IMG/VR virus record: IMGVR_UViG_3300042991_000451
Span: 1-45,085 of that record
Source of the DNA: a virus
Length of the DNA: 45,085 nt
Reading direction: 5' to 3' (one strand)
Numbering within the stretch: position 1 is the stretch's first letter; each line of letters begins with the position of its first letter. The translations under genes were made by a program, and so were the position numbers. Shown here in pieces: positions 29,698 through 38,870 of the stretch. Under the pieces are notes generated by a model. That model ran no database searches, was not told the origin of the DNA, and was given only the letters and a program-made list of their open reading frames with translations.

Positions 29698-30242
29698 GGG
29701 GTCGGCGTGATGGGTTCGTAGGTGGCGTAGACCGCAGCCACCTGATCGCCTACGCTGGCCGCCGTCAGCTCCACGACCACCTGGCGGTAATCCACCATTT
29801 CCTGGTCGGCCAAGTCGAGCAGGAGGGTGTCCCAGGTGCCCGCACCCGCAGACACGTCATTGGCGAGGCTCCCCCCGATGGTGGGGGCGGTCGTCGCCGC
29901 CCCGATCTTGTGGTCGATCTCGTACAGGTTTGCGACCAGCGTGGCCGCCCCATCGTTGCGGACCTTGACCCGTACCGCCATGAGCTTTGCGCCGTCCGGG
30001 ATCGGGATGGGGAACTGAAGAGCACCGCCGGCCGTGATGCATGTCCAGCCGTACTCGGGCTGGACGCTGTCGAAGCTCCACTCCAGCACGCCAGCCGGGG
30101 CCTTGGGCAGGCCGGTGGAGATCGGAACGATGCGCACTCGGTGCAGGTCCACGATGCGGTTTTGGATTGCGTTCAGGTCGCTGCTGAAGATCTGCGAGAG
30201 CGCCCCGTAGGTTCGGATGATGGCATCAATCGGCCAGGCCAT
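29694..30242 (-). CDS. Putative distal tail/baseplate-associated beta-sandwich protein (182 aa)
   Basis: The N-terminal ~35 residues (MAWPIDAIIRTYGALSQIFS) are helical and resemble the baseplate-attachment end of short tail fibres; the rest is beta-rich (VLEWSFDSVQPEYGWTCITA, GALQFPIPIPDGAKLMAVRV, RNDGAATLVANLYEID) like a carbohydrate-binding sandwich. It lies directly after the gp48-like/LamG fusion, where Mu carries its tail-fibre genes, so it is probably a short fibre or fibre tip. No chaperone gene is apparent. Confidence 0.65.
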   Translation of the reverse strand: MAWPIDAIIRTYGALSQIFSSDLNAIQNRIVDLHRVRIVPISTGLPKAPAGVLEWSFDSVQPEYGWTCITAGGALQFPIPIPDGAKLMAVRVKVRNDGAATLVANLYEIDHKIGAATTAPTIGGSLANDVSAGAGTWDTLLLDLADQEMVDYRQVVVELTAASVGDQVAAVYATYEPITPTP

Positions 30243-30251
30243 GGTAGCTCC

Positions 30252-32105
30252 TCACGCCCCCAGGATATCACGTTCGGTCAGCGAGAAGGGGTCGTCGCAG
30301 CGGAAGCAGTCGCTCTCGCCGACGATGATGAGCGAGTGACCCCACTTCACCCGGTCGCAGATGCGCTGTGCCCCGGCCAGGTCGTAGGCCCCTCCGTCGT
30401 TCGGGTCGCGATGAACGAACGCCCAGAAGATGCGCGCGGGGTCGTCGGCGGGAATCTGGTCGGCGCGGTACTCGTGCAGCTCCACGTTGTTCCGGAGCAG
30501 CGAATAGGCGATGCGGATATCCTGCCAGAGCCCGCTCACCGTGTTGCCGCCCGACCGCGACCCGACACCCCACACCCGCGGGCGCCAGGGCAGCTCCACG
30601 TTGACCGCCACGTCAGCCAGGGCCCCGAGGCTCGCGCCGGCGCGGAGGTGGTAGAGGCTGCCCGCCCGCACGATGCGGTACCAGCATGGCGGGCCCACCG
30701 TCGCGATGCTGCCCAGCGAGGACCAGTTGCCAGAGTCGGCGTCGTAGAGCAGGGCGCGGATCGCGGCGCTGCCCCCGAAGTGCTCCTGCCCCAGGAAGAG
30801 CCCGTGTCCGCTGCCGCCCGGGCCGGGGGACAGGAACAGCCCCGTGGCCGTCGCTGCGTTGATGGTGGCCAACTGCAGCTCTGCCTCGAGGGTGAAGCCG
30901 TCGTCCCGGTCCACCAGTCGGTTGCTCACGTGAGCATCATCGCCGGGCCACACGAGCGCCGCAGGTGAGCCGCCCTCGGCGACCAACCCGGAGGTACCCT
31001 CGGTGACCAGGCCGAGCCCGTGCTGCACGTCGTAGTGGGCTAGCACGTCGAAGGTGCCGGGGTCCCAGAACCCGTAGACCGACTGGAGCAGCTCGGCCAG
31101 CATCGCTCGGAGGTTCTTCGGGGTCACCAGGAGCGGCGACCGCGCGGCGCCGGCGGCCAGGCCCTGCCGGTCGGCCACTGCCGTCAGCGCGGTGTCGATC
31201 TGGAGCGCCGCCTCCCACTCATCCAGCGTTTCCTCAGCCGTCTGCGGGAAGATCTCCAGCTCGAGCTGCTCGACTGCCGTTTGCCCTGAGAGCAAGACAT
31301 CCGCATCGCACGAGCAAACGTCGGAATGAAACGTTGCGTCGCCATTGCGATCTGTCTCGCCCGGATAGGCACCAGGTGGGTAGAGGTCGATCAGCATCTT
31401 GCGCTGTCGCGTGCTCGGCTGGCGTTCGAGAGTCCTGGTGATTTCGACGTGCAAAAAGTGGATGTCGAGCGAAACGCCCGGCTGGGTCGTGCGACAGAAG
31501 AGCTGTACGTAGTCCGGAGATGTCGCCAGGGCCTCCGCGGCCGCGATGGCAGTCCACGTCGCACCGCTGTCCCGGCTGACGTAGCACCGGATTTGTCCAG
31601 GAGCCAGCGAATCGCCGTTAACGGTGACGAACGAAACCGATGCGTGGCGGTTGTGGTAGGCCCTGAAGTAGATCGGCGCGAATGCCCCTGGGGCGGTTAG
31701 CGCGCCCTCAGTGAACGCGTCAGCAACGGCATTCCACGCGCGGCTCCTGCCGCCATGTGGGCCGCCGGCGGCGACGATGGCACAGCCTGAGAAGTTGCCG
31801 TCGTCCTGGTAGAACGCGACCCCATGGTCATCCCAGACACTGCCGCCGCCCACATCGATGGACACCTCGGCGCAGATGAGCCCGTTGAGCCCGCCCTCCT
31901 CCGGCCACAGGTCCAGAAGACGCACCCGAGCCGCGACCGGATAGTGGTTCGGCGCGGCCTGCCAGTAGCCATTCGCGGGCGAGACGAGGACGTGACGTTG
32001 ATAGCCGCCGGCCTCCGACAATGTTCCGTTGTGCGGGTCCTGGGTCCACGCGGGACCAATCGCCCCGCCTCCGAAGAGGTCAGACCAGCTGGAACTCCAC
32101 GTCAT
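30252..32105 (-). CDS. Mu gp48/YmfQ-like baseplate protein with LamG-like inserts (617 aa)
   Basis: Three parts. Residues ~1-225: a ConA/LamG-like sandwich (SWSDLFGGGAIGPAWTQDPH, DHGVAFYQDDGNFSGCAIVA, DSGATWTAIAA). Residues ~270-345: the gp48/DUF2313-type segment (CSCDADVLLSGQTAVEQLEL, PQTAEETLDEWEAALQID, VTPKNLRAMLAELLQSVYGF). Residues ~380-540: a second LamG-like domain (GFTLEAELQLATINAATATG, WYRIVRAGSLYHLRAG). The C-terminus (YDLAGAQRICDRVKWGHSLI, CDDPFSLTERD) is again gp48-like. Mu gp48 is only ~180 residues, so this is an expanded baseplate protein that may bind host surface itself. It overlaps the baseplate J gene by four bases. Confidence 0.75.
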   Translation of the reverse strand: MTWSSSWSDLFGGGAIGPAWTQDPHNGTLSEAGGYQRHVLVSPANGYWQAAPNHYPVAARVRLLDLWPEEGGLNGLICAEVSIDVGGGSVWDDHGVAFYQDDGNFSGCAIVAAGGPHGGRSRAWNAVADAFTEGALTAPGAFAPIYFRAYHNRHASVSFVTVNGDSLAPGQIRCYVSRDSGATWTAIAAAEALATSPDYVQLFCRTTQPGVSLDIHFLHVEITRTLERQPSTRQRKMLIDLYPPGAYPGETDRNGDATFHSDVCSCDADVLLSGQTAVEQLELEIFPQTAEETLDEWEAALQIDTALTAVADRQGLAAGAARSPLLVTPKNLRAMLAELLQSVYGFWDPGTFDVLAHYDVQHGLGLVTEGTSGLVAEGGSPAALVWPGDDAHVSNRLVDRDDGFTLEAELQLATINAATATGLFLSPGPGGSGHGLFLGQEHFGGSAAIRALLYDADSGNWSSLGSIATVGPPCWYRIVRAGSLYHLRAGASLGALADVAVNVELPWRPRVWGVGSRSGGNTVSGLWQDIRIAYSLLRNNVELHEYRADQIPADDPARIFWAFVHRDPNDGGAYDLAGAQRICDRVKWGHSLIIVGESDCFRCDDPFSLTERDILGA

Positions 32106-33529
32106 GGCGCCGGCCTCACGGTGATCATCCCGTAGTAGAGCATGTAGGGACCGCCATCTGGATCAAGATCGTCTGCTGGCGTGACATCCGTTGCGGGAAT
32201 CACGATGACAATCGCGCGCACTCCGAGCACGCCAACGAGCGCCCCGCTGCCGGTGCGCCGCTCGAGCAGCGCGGAGTGGATCTGGCCCAGCCGGCAGGTG
32301 TCGTCCCACGCCTGGCCAGGGTCGGCGTAGGCGGGCCGCGCCGGCCCGAGGCTGTCCATGTAGTCCTTCAGGGCCTGGATGGCCAGGGCCGAGACCGGGC
32401 CGCCCGGATAGATTGGCATGGGGCTCGCCGGGGCGGTGACCGGGGTTTCGGCGATCGTGGTGGTGTAGGGGCCTGCGTTGTCATAGGCGGTGACGGTGAA
32501 GACCTGCCCGGCGCAGACGATGCGCGCCGGCGCGCCGGCATCCACCGCGGCCACGAGGTCGGCGGGTAGCGGGCCCGCCGTCCAGGTGATGACCTGCGCG
32601 GCGTAGCTGCTGACGACCCCCGCGCCCGAGACGTCCCAATCGAATTCAAAGCCCGGCCGCACCTCTACCTGGACATCGAGGTCTTGCGAGTAAGCCTGCG
32701 GGCTGGTGACCAACCCGGGCTTGGCGTGGACTGGCCGCTGCTCGTCGAAGGCATCCTGCACGAGCTGCACGAGCTCGGCCGAGGGGAAGCGGGCGGCGCC
32801 AGTGCCCTGGGCCACCACTGCCACGTCGATGATCCCGACCCCGCGGCGCCCCGTCAAGGCGTAGCTGCTGGGCCCGTAGCAGTAGGCGCCCCCGACCCCG
32901 GGGACATCCCGGGCCCACTGCCGATAGTCGGAGAAGCGCCCGCCGGCCGGTGGGTTGCGGAAGGCGTCCTGCACCCGCTCGAGCAGCTCAGCGTCCGTCT
33001 CCTGGTCGTAGCCGCCGCTCAGCGTGACCACCAGCGAGGCGGCCGCGTTGATGTTGGCAGGTGGGGTCTCGAATGTCAGCGCATCGCCGCTGACCTTGTT
33101 CCCGATGATGCCGGCCGTGATGGCCTCGATGGACACGTCGGCGGTGCCCGCCCCCACCGTGACCGTCTCGGTGACCTGGAACCGCGTTCCGTCGCTGTGG
33201 GCCAGGGTGTCCCCGGCCGTGACCGCGGCGCCAGCCAGGGTGCCGGTCACGCGCAGGGCATCGGTCCCGGTGGCCTTGCTCGCCACGATCCGCTGACCGA
33301 CGCGCAGCTCGGCGTGCCGTTCCAGGTCCTCGGTTGGCGTGTCCTCGGTAGGCCAGATCGACCGCTGCGCCGTGCGGACCTGCCAGTGGAGCCCGTAGAC
33401 CAGCTCGACCAGGGCGTTGGCCCGGGCCCACTCCGGGCTGCCCTTTGACGTGTCGGTCTGCGGGCGGGCGACCTTGAGGGCGGCCAGGTACTCGGCCAAA
33501 ACGTCGTCGCGTGTCGGAACCGTGATCAT
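32102..33529 (-). CDS. Baseplate J-like protein (Mu gp47)
   Basis: 475 residues. GSPEWARANALVELVYGLHW, DLERHAELRVGQRI, VTGTLAGAAVTAGDTLAHSD and GTRFQVTETVTVGAGTADVS followed by GYDQETDAELLERVQDAFRN, PPAGGRFSDYRQWARDVPGV are the diagnostic Baseplate_J blocks. It forms the wedge that joins the baseplate periphery to the hub in contractile tails. A C-terminal extension (YTTTIAETPVTAPASPMPIY, PARPAYADPGQAWDDTCRLG) is somewhat longer than in Mu. Coupled by four-base overlaps on both sides. Confidence 0.94.
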   Translation of the reverse strand: MITVPTRDDVLAEYLAALKVARPQTDTSKGSPEWARANALVELVYGLHWQVRTAQRSIWPTEDTPTEDLERHAELRVGQRIVASKATGTDALRVTGTLAGAAVTAGDTLAHSDGTRFQVTETVTVGAGTADVSIEAITAGIIGNKVSGDALTFETPPANINAAASLVVTLSGGYDQETDAELLERVQDAFRNPPAGGRFSDYRQWARDVPGVGGAYCYGPSSYALTGRRGVGIIDVAVVAQGTGAARFPSAELVQLVQDAFDEQRPVHAKPGLVTSPQAYSQDLDVQVEVRPGFEFDWDVSGAGVVSSYAAQVITWTAGPLPADLVAAVDAGAPARIVCAGQVFTVTAYDNAGPYTTTIAETPVTAPASPMPIYPGGPVSALAIQALKDYMDSLGPARPAYADPGQAWDDTCRLGQIHSALLERRTGSGALVGVLGVRAIVIVIPATDVTPADDLDPDGGPYMLYYGMITVRPAP

Positions 33530-33918
33530 GAAAGCTCCCTCTGAACCAGGATGTCCACCAGCTCGTCCTCGGTCACCTGGATCGCCACCCAGATGTGGAT
33601 TGCGCCGGTGGTCGGGTCCTGTTCGATGCGCGTCACCTGCGCGCCCAGAATCTCACTGCGGTCGATGAGGAACTGCAGCGCCTCCTGGCAGTCGTCTTGG
33701 GCGCTGCGCCGGACGTCGCGGAGCGTCTTGCGCGTGTGGAGCCGCGATCCGTAGTCTGGATCGAACCAGTAGGCGCCCCGCTTCGCCTTGAGCGCCAACA
33801 AGCACTTGGTGCGCGGCGTGGTGTCCAGGCGGATGCCGGTGGTGGTCGTCTCGTAGTCGCCCTGGCCGTTGATGTAGAGCGACTCGGTGTCCCGCTCGTT
33901 CTGGGCCGTAGTCTCCAT
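33526..33918 (-). CDS. Mu gp46-like baseplate protein
   Basis: 130 residues, the usual family size (GP46). RGAYWFDPDYGSRLHTRKTL, RDVRRSAQDDCQEALQFLID and VTRIEQDPTTGAIHIWVAIQ show the wedge-protein pattern related to T4 gp25/P2 W. It sits between gp45-like and gp47-like genes exactly as in Mu, and overlaps the baseplate J start by four bases. Confidence 0.9.
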   Translation of the reverse strand: METTAQNERDTESLYINGQGDYETTTTGIRLDTTPRTKCLLALKAKRGAYWFDPDYGSRLHTRKTLRDVRRSAQDDCQEALQFLIDRSEILGAQVTRIEQDPTTGAIHIWVAIQVTEDELVDILVQRELS

Positions 33919-33919
33919 C

Positions 33920-34633
33920 TCAGGTCACCTTCAGCTTCGTGGCCAGGTAGCTGCCCGCCAGGTAGGCGCCGACCAGGCCCGCGGCGCTCGTGAAGGCCGC
34001 CGCTGCAGTGGTAGCAGGGGCAGCGGCAGCGTTGCAAGCGCCCTGGCCGGCCGGGGAGATAGCCGCCTCGCTCCCGAGCGCGGTCCAGGCTGTTGCCGCA
34101 GCCGTGAAGTAGGCGGACGCCATCACCAGGGCTCCCCAGAGCCCGGTGGCCACCGTGCCCAGCACAACGCGCCAGGCGACATCCCAGGTCGTCCCCTTCA
34201 ACGCGAAGTCGACGGATGTCCCCGCGGCGCCCGCGTCGATGACGCTCGCCCCGCCTGGCACGAGCCAGACGCTCCCATCGGGGCGCAGCCGGAGCAGCGC
34301 CTGGGCGCCGCCCGCGCTCGCCCCGTAGACCACCACCTCGCTCGCGGCGCAGCTCGGCACGTGGGCCCGGTCGTGCTCGGCGCAGATGATGGCGCCCTCC
34401 CCGCGCCCGTAGGGGCAGACCAGCAGGACCTCTCCGCTGGTGGGCGGACGGGAACGGAAGCCGAAGTGCTGCCAGCTCTCGACCCCGGCGAAGTCGTCCC
34501 CGCCCGGGCCGCTCACCTGGCCCTCGCTGTCGCTGCTCAGCCCGGCCCCGAGCACGCCCCTCCGCACGACAGCCCCGGCCCGGAGCACCGCCCGGTTGAC
34601 CTCCTTGCGCACAATGTCCAACAGGCCGCTCAT
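33920..34633 (-). CDS. Mu gp45-like baseplate spike/assembly protein V
   Basis: 237 residues from ATG 34633, overlapping the previous stop as ATGA. The N-terminal part (MSGLLDIVRKEVNRAVLRAG, VSGPGGDDFAGVESWQHFGF, PPTSGEVLLVCPYGRGEGAI) matches gp45/gpV-type spike proteins, with a beta repeat (LLRLRPDGSVWLVPGGASVI). The C-terminal ~80 residues are very Ala-rich (WTALGSEAAISPAGQGACNA, AAAPATTAAAAFTSAAGLVG), unusual for a spike tip and perhaps structural or flexible. It forms the membrane-piercing needle on the hub. Confidence 0.85.
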   Translation of the reverse strand: MSGLLDIVRKEVNRAVLRAGAVVRRGVLGAGLSSDSEGQVSGPGGDDFAGVESWQHFGFRSRPPTSGEVLLVCPYGRGEGAIICAEHDRAHVPSCAASEVVVYGASAGGAQALLRLRPDGSVWLVPGGASVIDAGAAGTSVDFALKGTTWDVAWRVVLGTVATGLWGALVMASAYFTAAATAWTALGSEAAISPAGQGACNAAAAPATTAAAAFTSAAGLVGAYLAGSYLATKLKVT

Positions 34634-35661
34634 GGCATCCAGACTCCGTCGGGGTGCAGCTCGAGCCGCGTCGTGTAGCCGTCCTCGAGCGAGCACCGGA
34701 ACTGTCGGGCGGTGCAGTAGTAGACCCCGTCGAGGCCAGCGTACTCGTCGAGCAGGCTCACCCGCTGGTCGATCTGAAACAGCGCTGGCGTGGCCCCCTT
34801 CACAGCCGGCTCCCCGCAGAACCCCGGGGCGGTGTAGCGGGCCGTGGTCCCCTCGAAGAACCGCCGCTCGACATCATCCTCGGCCTTGTCCTGGGCCTGC
34901 TTCAGCGTCTTGGTGTCGCCGTCGGGCACGATGAGGCGGCGGCTGTTGGGCACCTCGTCGTCGTCCACGGTGCGGCTCTGCAGCGCCGAGCTGCCCCATG
35001 TCCCCCTGGTGTTGCCGCTCGAGCCGATGACCGTGAGTGACGAGAAGCGGTCCCGCCCGCTCAGGGTGACCTCGGGCTCCCAAACGTTGCTGCGCTGGCC
35101 GCCGGCGAGGGTGCAGTGCCGGATCGCGTGGACCACCGCCCCGGTGTAGGTCGGGCGCCCGATGTGCCCGACGCCCTGGGCGTCGAGCCAGAGCAGGGTC
35201 TTGTCTTTGCGCGCCAGCCTGGCGAGCACATCCCAGACGCTCTCCCCGCCGTCGACCTTGATGTAGCTGTGCAGGGTCAGGGTCACGAGCGGGTCGACCT
35301 GCCAGACGGGCACCCACGCCCCGGCGATCTTCTCGGCCAGGGTGTCGAGCTTCATCTTGCCGTAGCTGCGCGGCTCGGCGCTGCAGTCCACCAGTTGCCC
35401 CATCTGGTCGCGCCCCGTGATGACGATGCGCCCGTCGTGGTAGGCAACCTCGTCCACGAAGCCGTCCATCTGCACCTCGCCGTCCACCACCACCTTCGCG
35501 CTGTCGCCCGGGTTCACGATCCCCGCCAGCTCCCCGGCGATGTTCGCCGCGGTGAAGCTGAAGGCGTCGGCGGGGGTCAGAAGGTTGCTCTCGATCTCGA
35601 AGCTCTCCCAGCCCTCCAGCTCGGAGCCCCCCACCACCAGCCTGACGGCAGGAGCGGTCAC
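34630..35661 (-). CDS. Mu gpP (gp44)-like baseplate hub protein
   Basis: 343 residues. VRLVVGGSELEGWESFEIES, RIVITGRDQMGQLVDCSAEP, LDTLAEKIAGAW and the GGESVWDVLARLARKDKTLL block are typical of the gpP/gpD hub family (T4 gp27-like). RTVDDDEVPNSRRLIV and RRFFEGTTARYTAPGF follow. It forms the central ring that holds the spike. Overlaps the gpN-like gene by four bases. Assignment combines motifs and Mu gene order. Confidence 0.88.
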   Translation of the reverse strand: MTAPAVRLVVGGSELEGWESFEIESNLLTPADAFSFTAANIAGELAGIVNPGDSAKVVVDGEVQMDGFVDEVAYHDGRIVITGRDQMGQLVDCSAEPRSYGKMKLDTLAEKIAGAWVPVWQVDPLVTLTLHSYIKVDGGESVWDVLARLARKDKTLLWLDAQGVGHIGRPTYTGAVVHAIRHCTLAGGQRSNVWEPEVTLSGRDRFSSLTVIGSSGNTRGTWGSSALQSRTVDDDEVPNSRRLIVPDGDTKTLKQAQDKAEDDVERRFFEGTTARYTAPGFCGEPAVKGATPALFQIDQRVSLLDEYAGLDGVYYCTARQFRCSLEDGYTTRLELHPDGVWMP

Positions 35662-36545
35662 GTGCCGAACACCTTGATGGTGGTGCCGGCGGGCACCTGC
35701 GACGGGTTGCGGATGCCTGGATTCAGCTCAGCCATCTCGTCCGCGCGCGACTTGTCCCCGTAGAGCTGATGGGCCAGCAGGGCCAGGGGCACCGCCGCAG
35801 GGATCGAGCGGGAGCGCATCGGCCACTTGGTGCTGAGGGCGCGCCGGCCGAGCTGCTGCGCCGAGCGGCTGCAGCCGTTGAGCGCCTTGACCAGCGGGTA
35901 GCTGTCCACGTCCCCGAGCTGGCGCACCTTCTTCACCGCCTTGTCGAGCTTGCGGATGCAGGTGTTCATCCGCTGCACCACGCTGGCGGCCCGGGCCTGG
36001 ATGTTGTTCACCAGATCCTGCGCCGCCTCGACGGCATCGTTGACCGCATCGATGCCGCCCTCCACCGCATCCATGAGGTCCTCGGCATCGTCGAGGGCGT
36101 CCTCCACGTTGTCGACCCACGTCTCGACGTCGACCCTGTAGGCGTGAATCGTGAGGATGGGGTCGACGTCCCCGCCGGCCTTCGCCTCCTTCACGCTCAG
36201 CTCGACCATGCAGCCGTTGCGGAACCCGTCGTTGTGGTCGATGGTCCCGATGGTGATGCGCGCGGTGTACGTGCCGAGGAAGGGGTGCTGGAAGCTCCCC
36301 GCCTTGCCGTCGGCCACCAGCCCGATGAGGTTCGACAGGTCGGTCAGGTAGTCAGGCCCGATGAAGACGGCCGTGATCTGGGTGTCGCGCGCCTTGCGCC
36401 CCGTGTCCTCGACGTCGGCGCCGTCCACCCCGGGGTACTCGTGCTCGACCCAGCGGCGCTCGAGGTGGTCGCCCAGGCGCTGCACCTGGAGCTCCAGGTT
36501 GCGCCACTTGCAGGCGCTCATGTTGAGGGCCCAGACGTCTCGCAT
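35658..36545 (-). CDS. Mu gpN (gp43)-like DNA circulation protein with C-terminal LysM-like domain
   Basis: 295 residues. The N-terminus carries the DNA-circulation/baseplate signature: GRKARDTQITAVFIGPDYL, FQHPFLGTYTARI, FRNGCMVELSVKEA. A long amphipathic helix (NVEDALDDAEDLMDAVEGGI, AVNDAVEAAQDLVNNIQ) follows, and the C-terminal ~50 residues (PLALLAHQLYGDKSRADEMA, ELNPGIRNPSQVPAGTTIKV) form a LysM-type fold commonly found at the tail-hub junction. In Mu the counterpart is longer (~490 residues), so this version is shortened. It probably connects tape measure and hub. Confidence 0.82.
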   Translation of the reverse strand: MRDVWALNMSACKWRNLELQVQRLGDHLERRWVEHEYPGVDGADVEDTGRKARDTQITAVFIGPDYLTDLSNLIGLVADGKAGSFQHPFLGTYTARITIGTIDHNDGFRNGCMVELSVKEAKAGGDVDPILTIHAYRVDVETWVDNVEDALDDAEDLMDAVEGGIDAVNDAVEAAQDLVNNIQARAASVVQRMNTCIRKLDKAVKKVRQLGDVDSYPLVKALNGCSRSAQQLGRRALSTKWPMRSRSIPAAVPLALLAHQLYGDKSRADEMAELNPGIRNPSQVPAGTTIKVFGT

Positions 36546-36547
36546 GG

Positions 36548-38446
36548 TCAGCTCCCGGCGCCCGGGCCGCGCCCGGCCGCAACGGTCGGGTCGCTCAACC
36601 CGAGGAAGTTGGTGAACTTGAGTATCTGGTTTTTCTCGACGCCCTTGGCGATGCGGCGCAATAGGGATGTCATCTCGGCGCTGCTGAAGCTCACGCCCGT
36701 CTCGGCCTGGATGCGCTGGGCGATCACACCCTCGGACAGGGCGGTGCGCTGCCCGCCGGGCCCCTGCAGCGACACCCCGGCCTCCCGCATCTTGAAGTAC
36801 TTCTCGGCGACGGCTTGCGCGTCTGCCAGCCGCTGCGTCCGCTCACCGCCGGCAAGTTGCGCTCGGGCGATGGCGGCGGCCCCGGACTCGGGCGCCCCGC
36901 CGATGTTGAGCGCGATGTGCTCGTTCAGCTCCTTGCCCGTCGCTTCCTTGACGATCTCGTCGATGAAATTCCCCGCGGCAAGCCCGGCGCCGAACGAGGC
37001 GCCGACCACGGATGCCTTCTCCATCCCTGTCATGCCCGTGCCAAAGGCTGGCTTGGCGACGGGCGCAGATGCAGGAGCACCGTGCCCGCCAAACCCGAAC
37101 CCGGCCGCCTGACCGATGTTCGCGCCAGGCATGTTGACGACGTAGACCGCCTGCACGCCCCCGTGCCCGACGGCGCCCGCGAGCCCACCCATGCCTCCGA
37201 CTCCGCCGCCCATGCCCGGCACGCCCTTGCGCCCCCTGAAGGCCGTTACCCCGGCGCCGATGAGGTGAGGAAGAAGCTTCCACGTGACAGCCGCCCCGCC
37301 CGCGATGGCGACGGCCTTGCCCGGGCTCTCGGCCACCTTGCTGACCAGGGCCCCGCCATATTTTTCCAGCGCCGCGTCGAGCGAGGTCATGCTCCGCTCA
37401 ACCCTTACGGCCTCGGCCGCGATCCCGCTCATGCGGAGCTTGTACTGCTCCTCGACCTTGCCCGCCCCGGCGCCGGCCAGCGCTCCGAGCACGTCGCCCC
37501 TGGTCCCGCTGCCCCGCTGAGCGAATGCCTCGAAGTAGGCGCCCACGCCCGCCTGCGACTCGCGACCGAAGATACCCGCCAGCTTCGTGGCGTCGCCGCC
37601 AGTCTTCTTGTAGAGCGCCTCCATGATGTCGGTGATGTCGCCCAGGCCCCTTCCACCCGAGCCCTTGACATCGATGCCCATCTTGCGGAGCTTCTTTTGC
37701 TTCGTCACCATGTCGGACATCAGAGCGATCAGCGTCGTGCGGCTCTGCTCGGGGTCGCCAGCGAAGCCGCCGCCCACCACCTGCATCGCCGCGCCGATGC
37801 GCTTGACGCCGGCTGCCCCCTTGTAGAGCGGGCCCATGGTCGCCCCAACCTTGCTCACGTTGGCGATCACCTTGGACAGCCCCTCCATGCTGACCGTGGC
37901 GGCATCGGCCTGGCTGCTCAGGGTCGCCACCACGTCGAGCACGTCCGCGCCCTCCATCCCGCCGGAGAACAGGGCGCTGGCCACGGTGGACAGGTCGGTC
38001 ATGCTCGAGCTGGTCGCCTTGGATGCGCGGGCGAGTCCGGGCAAGATCGCCATCAGTTCCTTGGTCACGCCGCCGAAGTCCTGCGCCACCATCACGCCCG
38101 CGAGCAGCTCGTCTTTGCTGATGCCGGTGGCCTTGCTCAGCTCGATGAGCTGCGCCCCGAGGGCCTTGATCTGCGGGGTCGTCATCATGGCCTTGGCCTG
38201 GAGCTTCCCCAGGCCAGTGCTCCAGTCGAGGATGCGCTTGGTTCCCGCCACGAGCCCGCCCCCGACTAGCATCCCCACGAGCCCGGTCAGCTTCGACTGG
38301 ACCGCACCGAATCCGGCCTGCATTTTCCTCGTAGTCTGCCCCGCCGTGGTGCCCAGACCCGCGATGCCGCGGTTGAGCCGCTTGAAGCCTGCCTCGGCCT
38401 GGGCCATCCCGCCGGCCGTGACCCTGATTTGCGCCTCAGTCGGCAT
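36548..38446 (-). CDS. Tail tape measure protein
   Basis: 632 residues, the largest unspliced tail gene. The N-terminus (MAQAEAGFKRLNRGIAGLGT, WSTGLGKLQAKAMMTTPQIK, LIELSKATGISKDELLAGVM, LSTVASALFSGGMEGADV, AAGVKRIGAAMQVVGGGFAG) matches the TP901/Mu gp42 tape-measure domain. A central Gly-rich hydrophobic region (VPGMGGGVGGMGGLAGAVGH) likely spans the host membrane on ejection. By the usual rule of ~1.5 angstrom per residue the tail would be near 95 nm. The start overlaps the chaperone stop by 11 bases. Confidence 0.92.
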   Translation of the reverse strand: MPTEAQIRVTAGGMAQAEAGFKRLNRGIAGLGTTAGQTTRKMQAGFGAVQSKLTGLVGMLVGGGLVAGTKRILDWSTGLGKLQAKAMMTTPQIKALGAQLIELSKATGISKDELLAGVMVAQDFGGVTKELMAILPGLARASKATSSSMTDLSTVASALFSGGMEGADVLDVVATLSSQADAATVSMEGLSKVIANVSKVGATMGPLYKGAAGVKRIGAAMQVVGGGFAGDPEQSRTTLIALMSDMVTKQKKLRKMGIDVKGSGGRGLGDITDIMEALYKKTGGDATKLAGIFGRESQAGVGAYFEAFAQRGSGTRGDVLGALAGAGAGKVEEQYKLRMSGIAAEAVRVERSMTSLDAALEKYGGALVSKVAESPGKAVAIAGGAAVTWKLLPHLIGAGVTAFRGRKGVPGMGGGVGGMGGLAGAVGHGGVQAVYVVNMPGANIGQAAGFGFGGHGAPASAPVAKPAFGTGMTGMEKASVVGASFGAGLAAGNFIDEIVKEATGKELNEHIALNIGGAPESGAAAIARAQLAGGERTQRLADAQAVAEKYFKMREAGVSLQGPGGQRTALSEGVIAQRIQAETGVSFSSAEMTSLLRRIAKGVEKNQILKFTNFLGLSDPTVAAGRGPGAGS

Positions 38447-38870
38447 CGCCCTCGCCCTCGGTTTCCTCGGCGGCCTGCAGCAGCCCGCGCTCGTGCAGCA
38501 CCTTGCCCATCTCCTCCTCGTGGCGCTGCAGCACCCACCCGACCTCGTTGAGCCCGAGGCAGTTGCGCGCCGTGTCGACGTTCTGGAAGAGCCGCTGCTT
38601 GGGGTCCAGCGTGTCCGGCTGGAGCAACATCCGGAAGACCTGCTGCACCTCCACCTCGCGCTGGAATTCCGGGAAGCAGCTCACTGTATCCATTGGCCAG
38701 CCCTTGCCGACGAACCTGGACACGGCCGCGAAGTGCGCCTCCTGGATCTCGCCGCAGCGCAGGAGCAGCAGTCCGAACGGCCCGCCGCTGGGCCACTCCA
38801 GCTGGATGATGTCGCGCCCCTGGGGGCGGACATCCTTGAACGTCACTCGTTGGGGTCGCCCTGCAGCCAT
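38436..38870 (-). CDS. Tail assembly chaperone, downstream member (Mu gp41-like position)
   Basis: 144 residues from ATG 38870 (MAAGRPQRVTFKDV; GAGG upstream), overlapping the previous gene by 28 bases in the -1 frame. The body (DIIQLEWPSGGPFGLLLLRC, EVQQVFRMLLQPDTLDPKQR, EEEMGKVLHERGLLQA) is helical and acidic at the end (EETEGEGDAD). Position between tube and tape measure is that of tail assembly chaperones. The frame is open upstream of the start (RPEKGPDEA), so a ribosomal slip from the previous gene could produce a G-T type fusion. Confidence 0.72.
   Translation of the reverse strand: MAAGRPQRVTFKDVRPQGRDIIQLEWPSGGPFGLLLLRCGEIQEAHFAAVSRFVGKGWPMDTVSCFPEFQREVEVQQVFRMLLQPDTLDPKQRLFQNVDTARNCLGLNEVGWVLQRHEEEMGKVLHERGLLQAAEETEGEGDAD

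Noticed and set aside
36815-38269. 484-codon plus-strand frame opposite the tape measure gene
   Set aside because: Shadow of the tape measure gene with His/Arg/Leu-rich sequence and no ribosome site.
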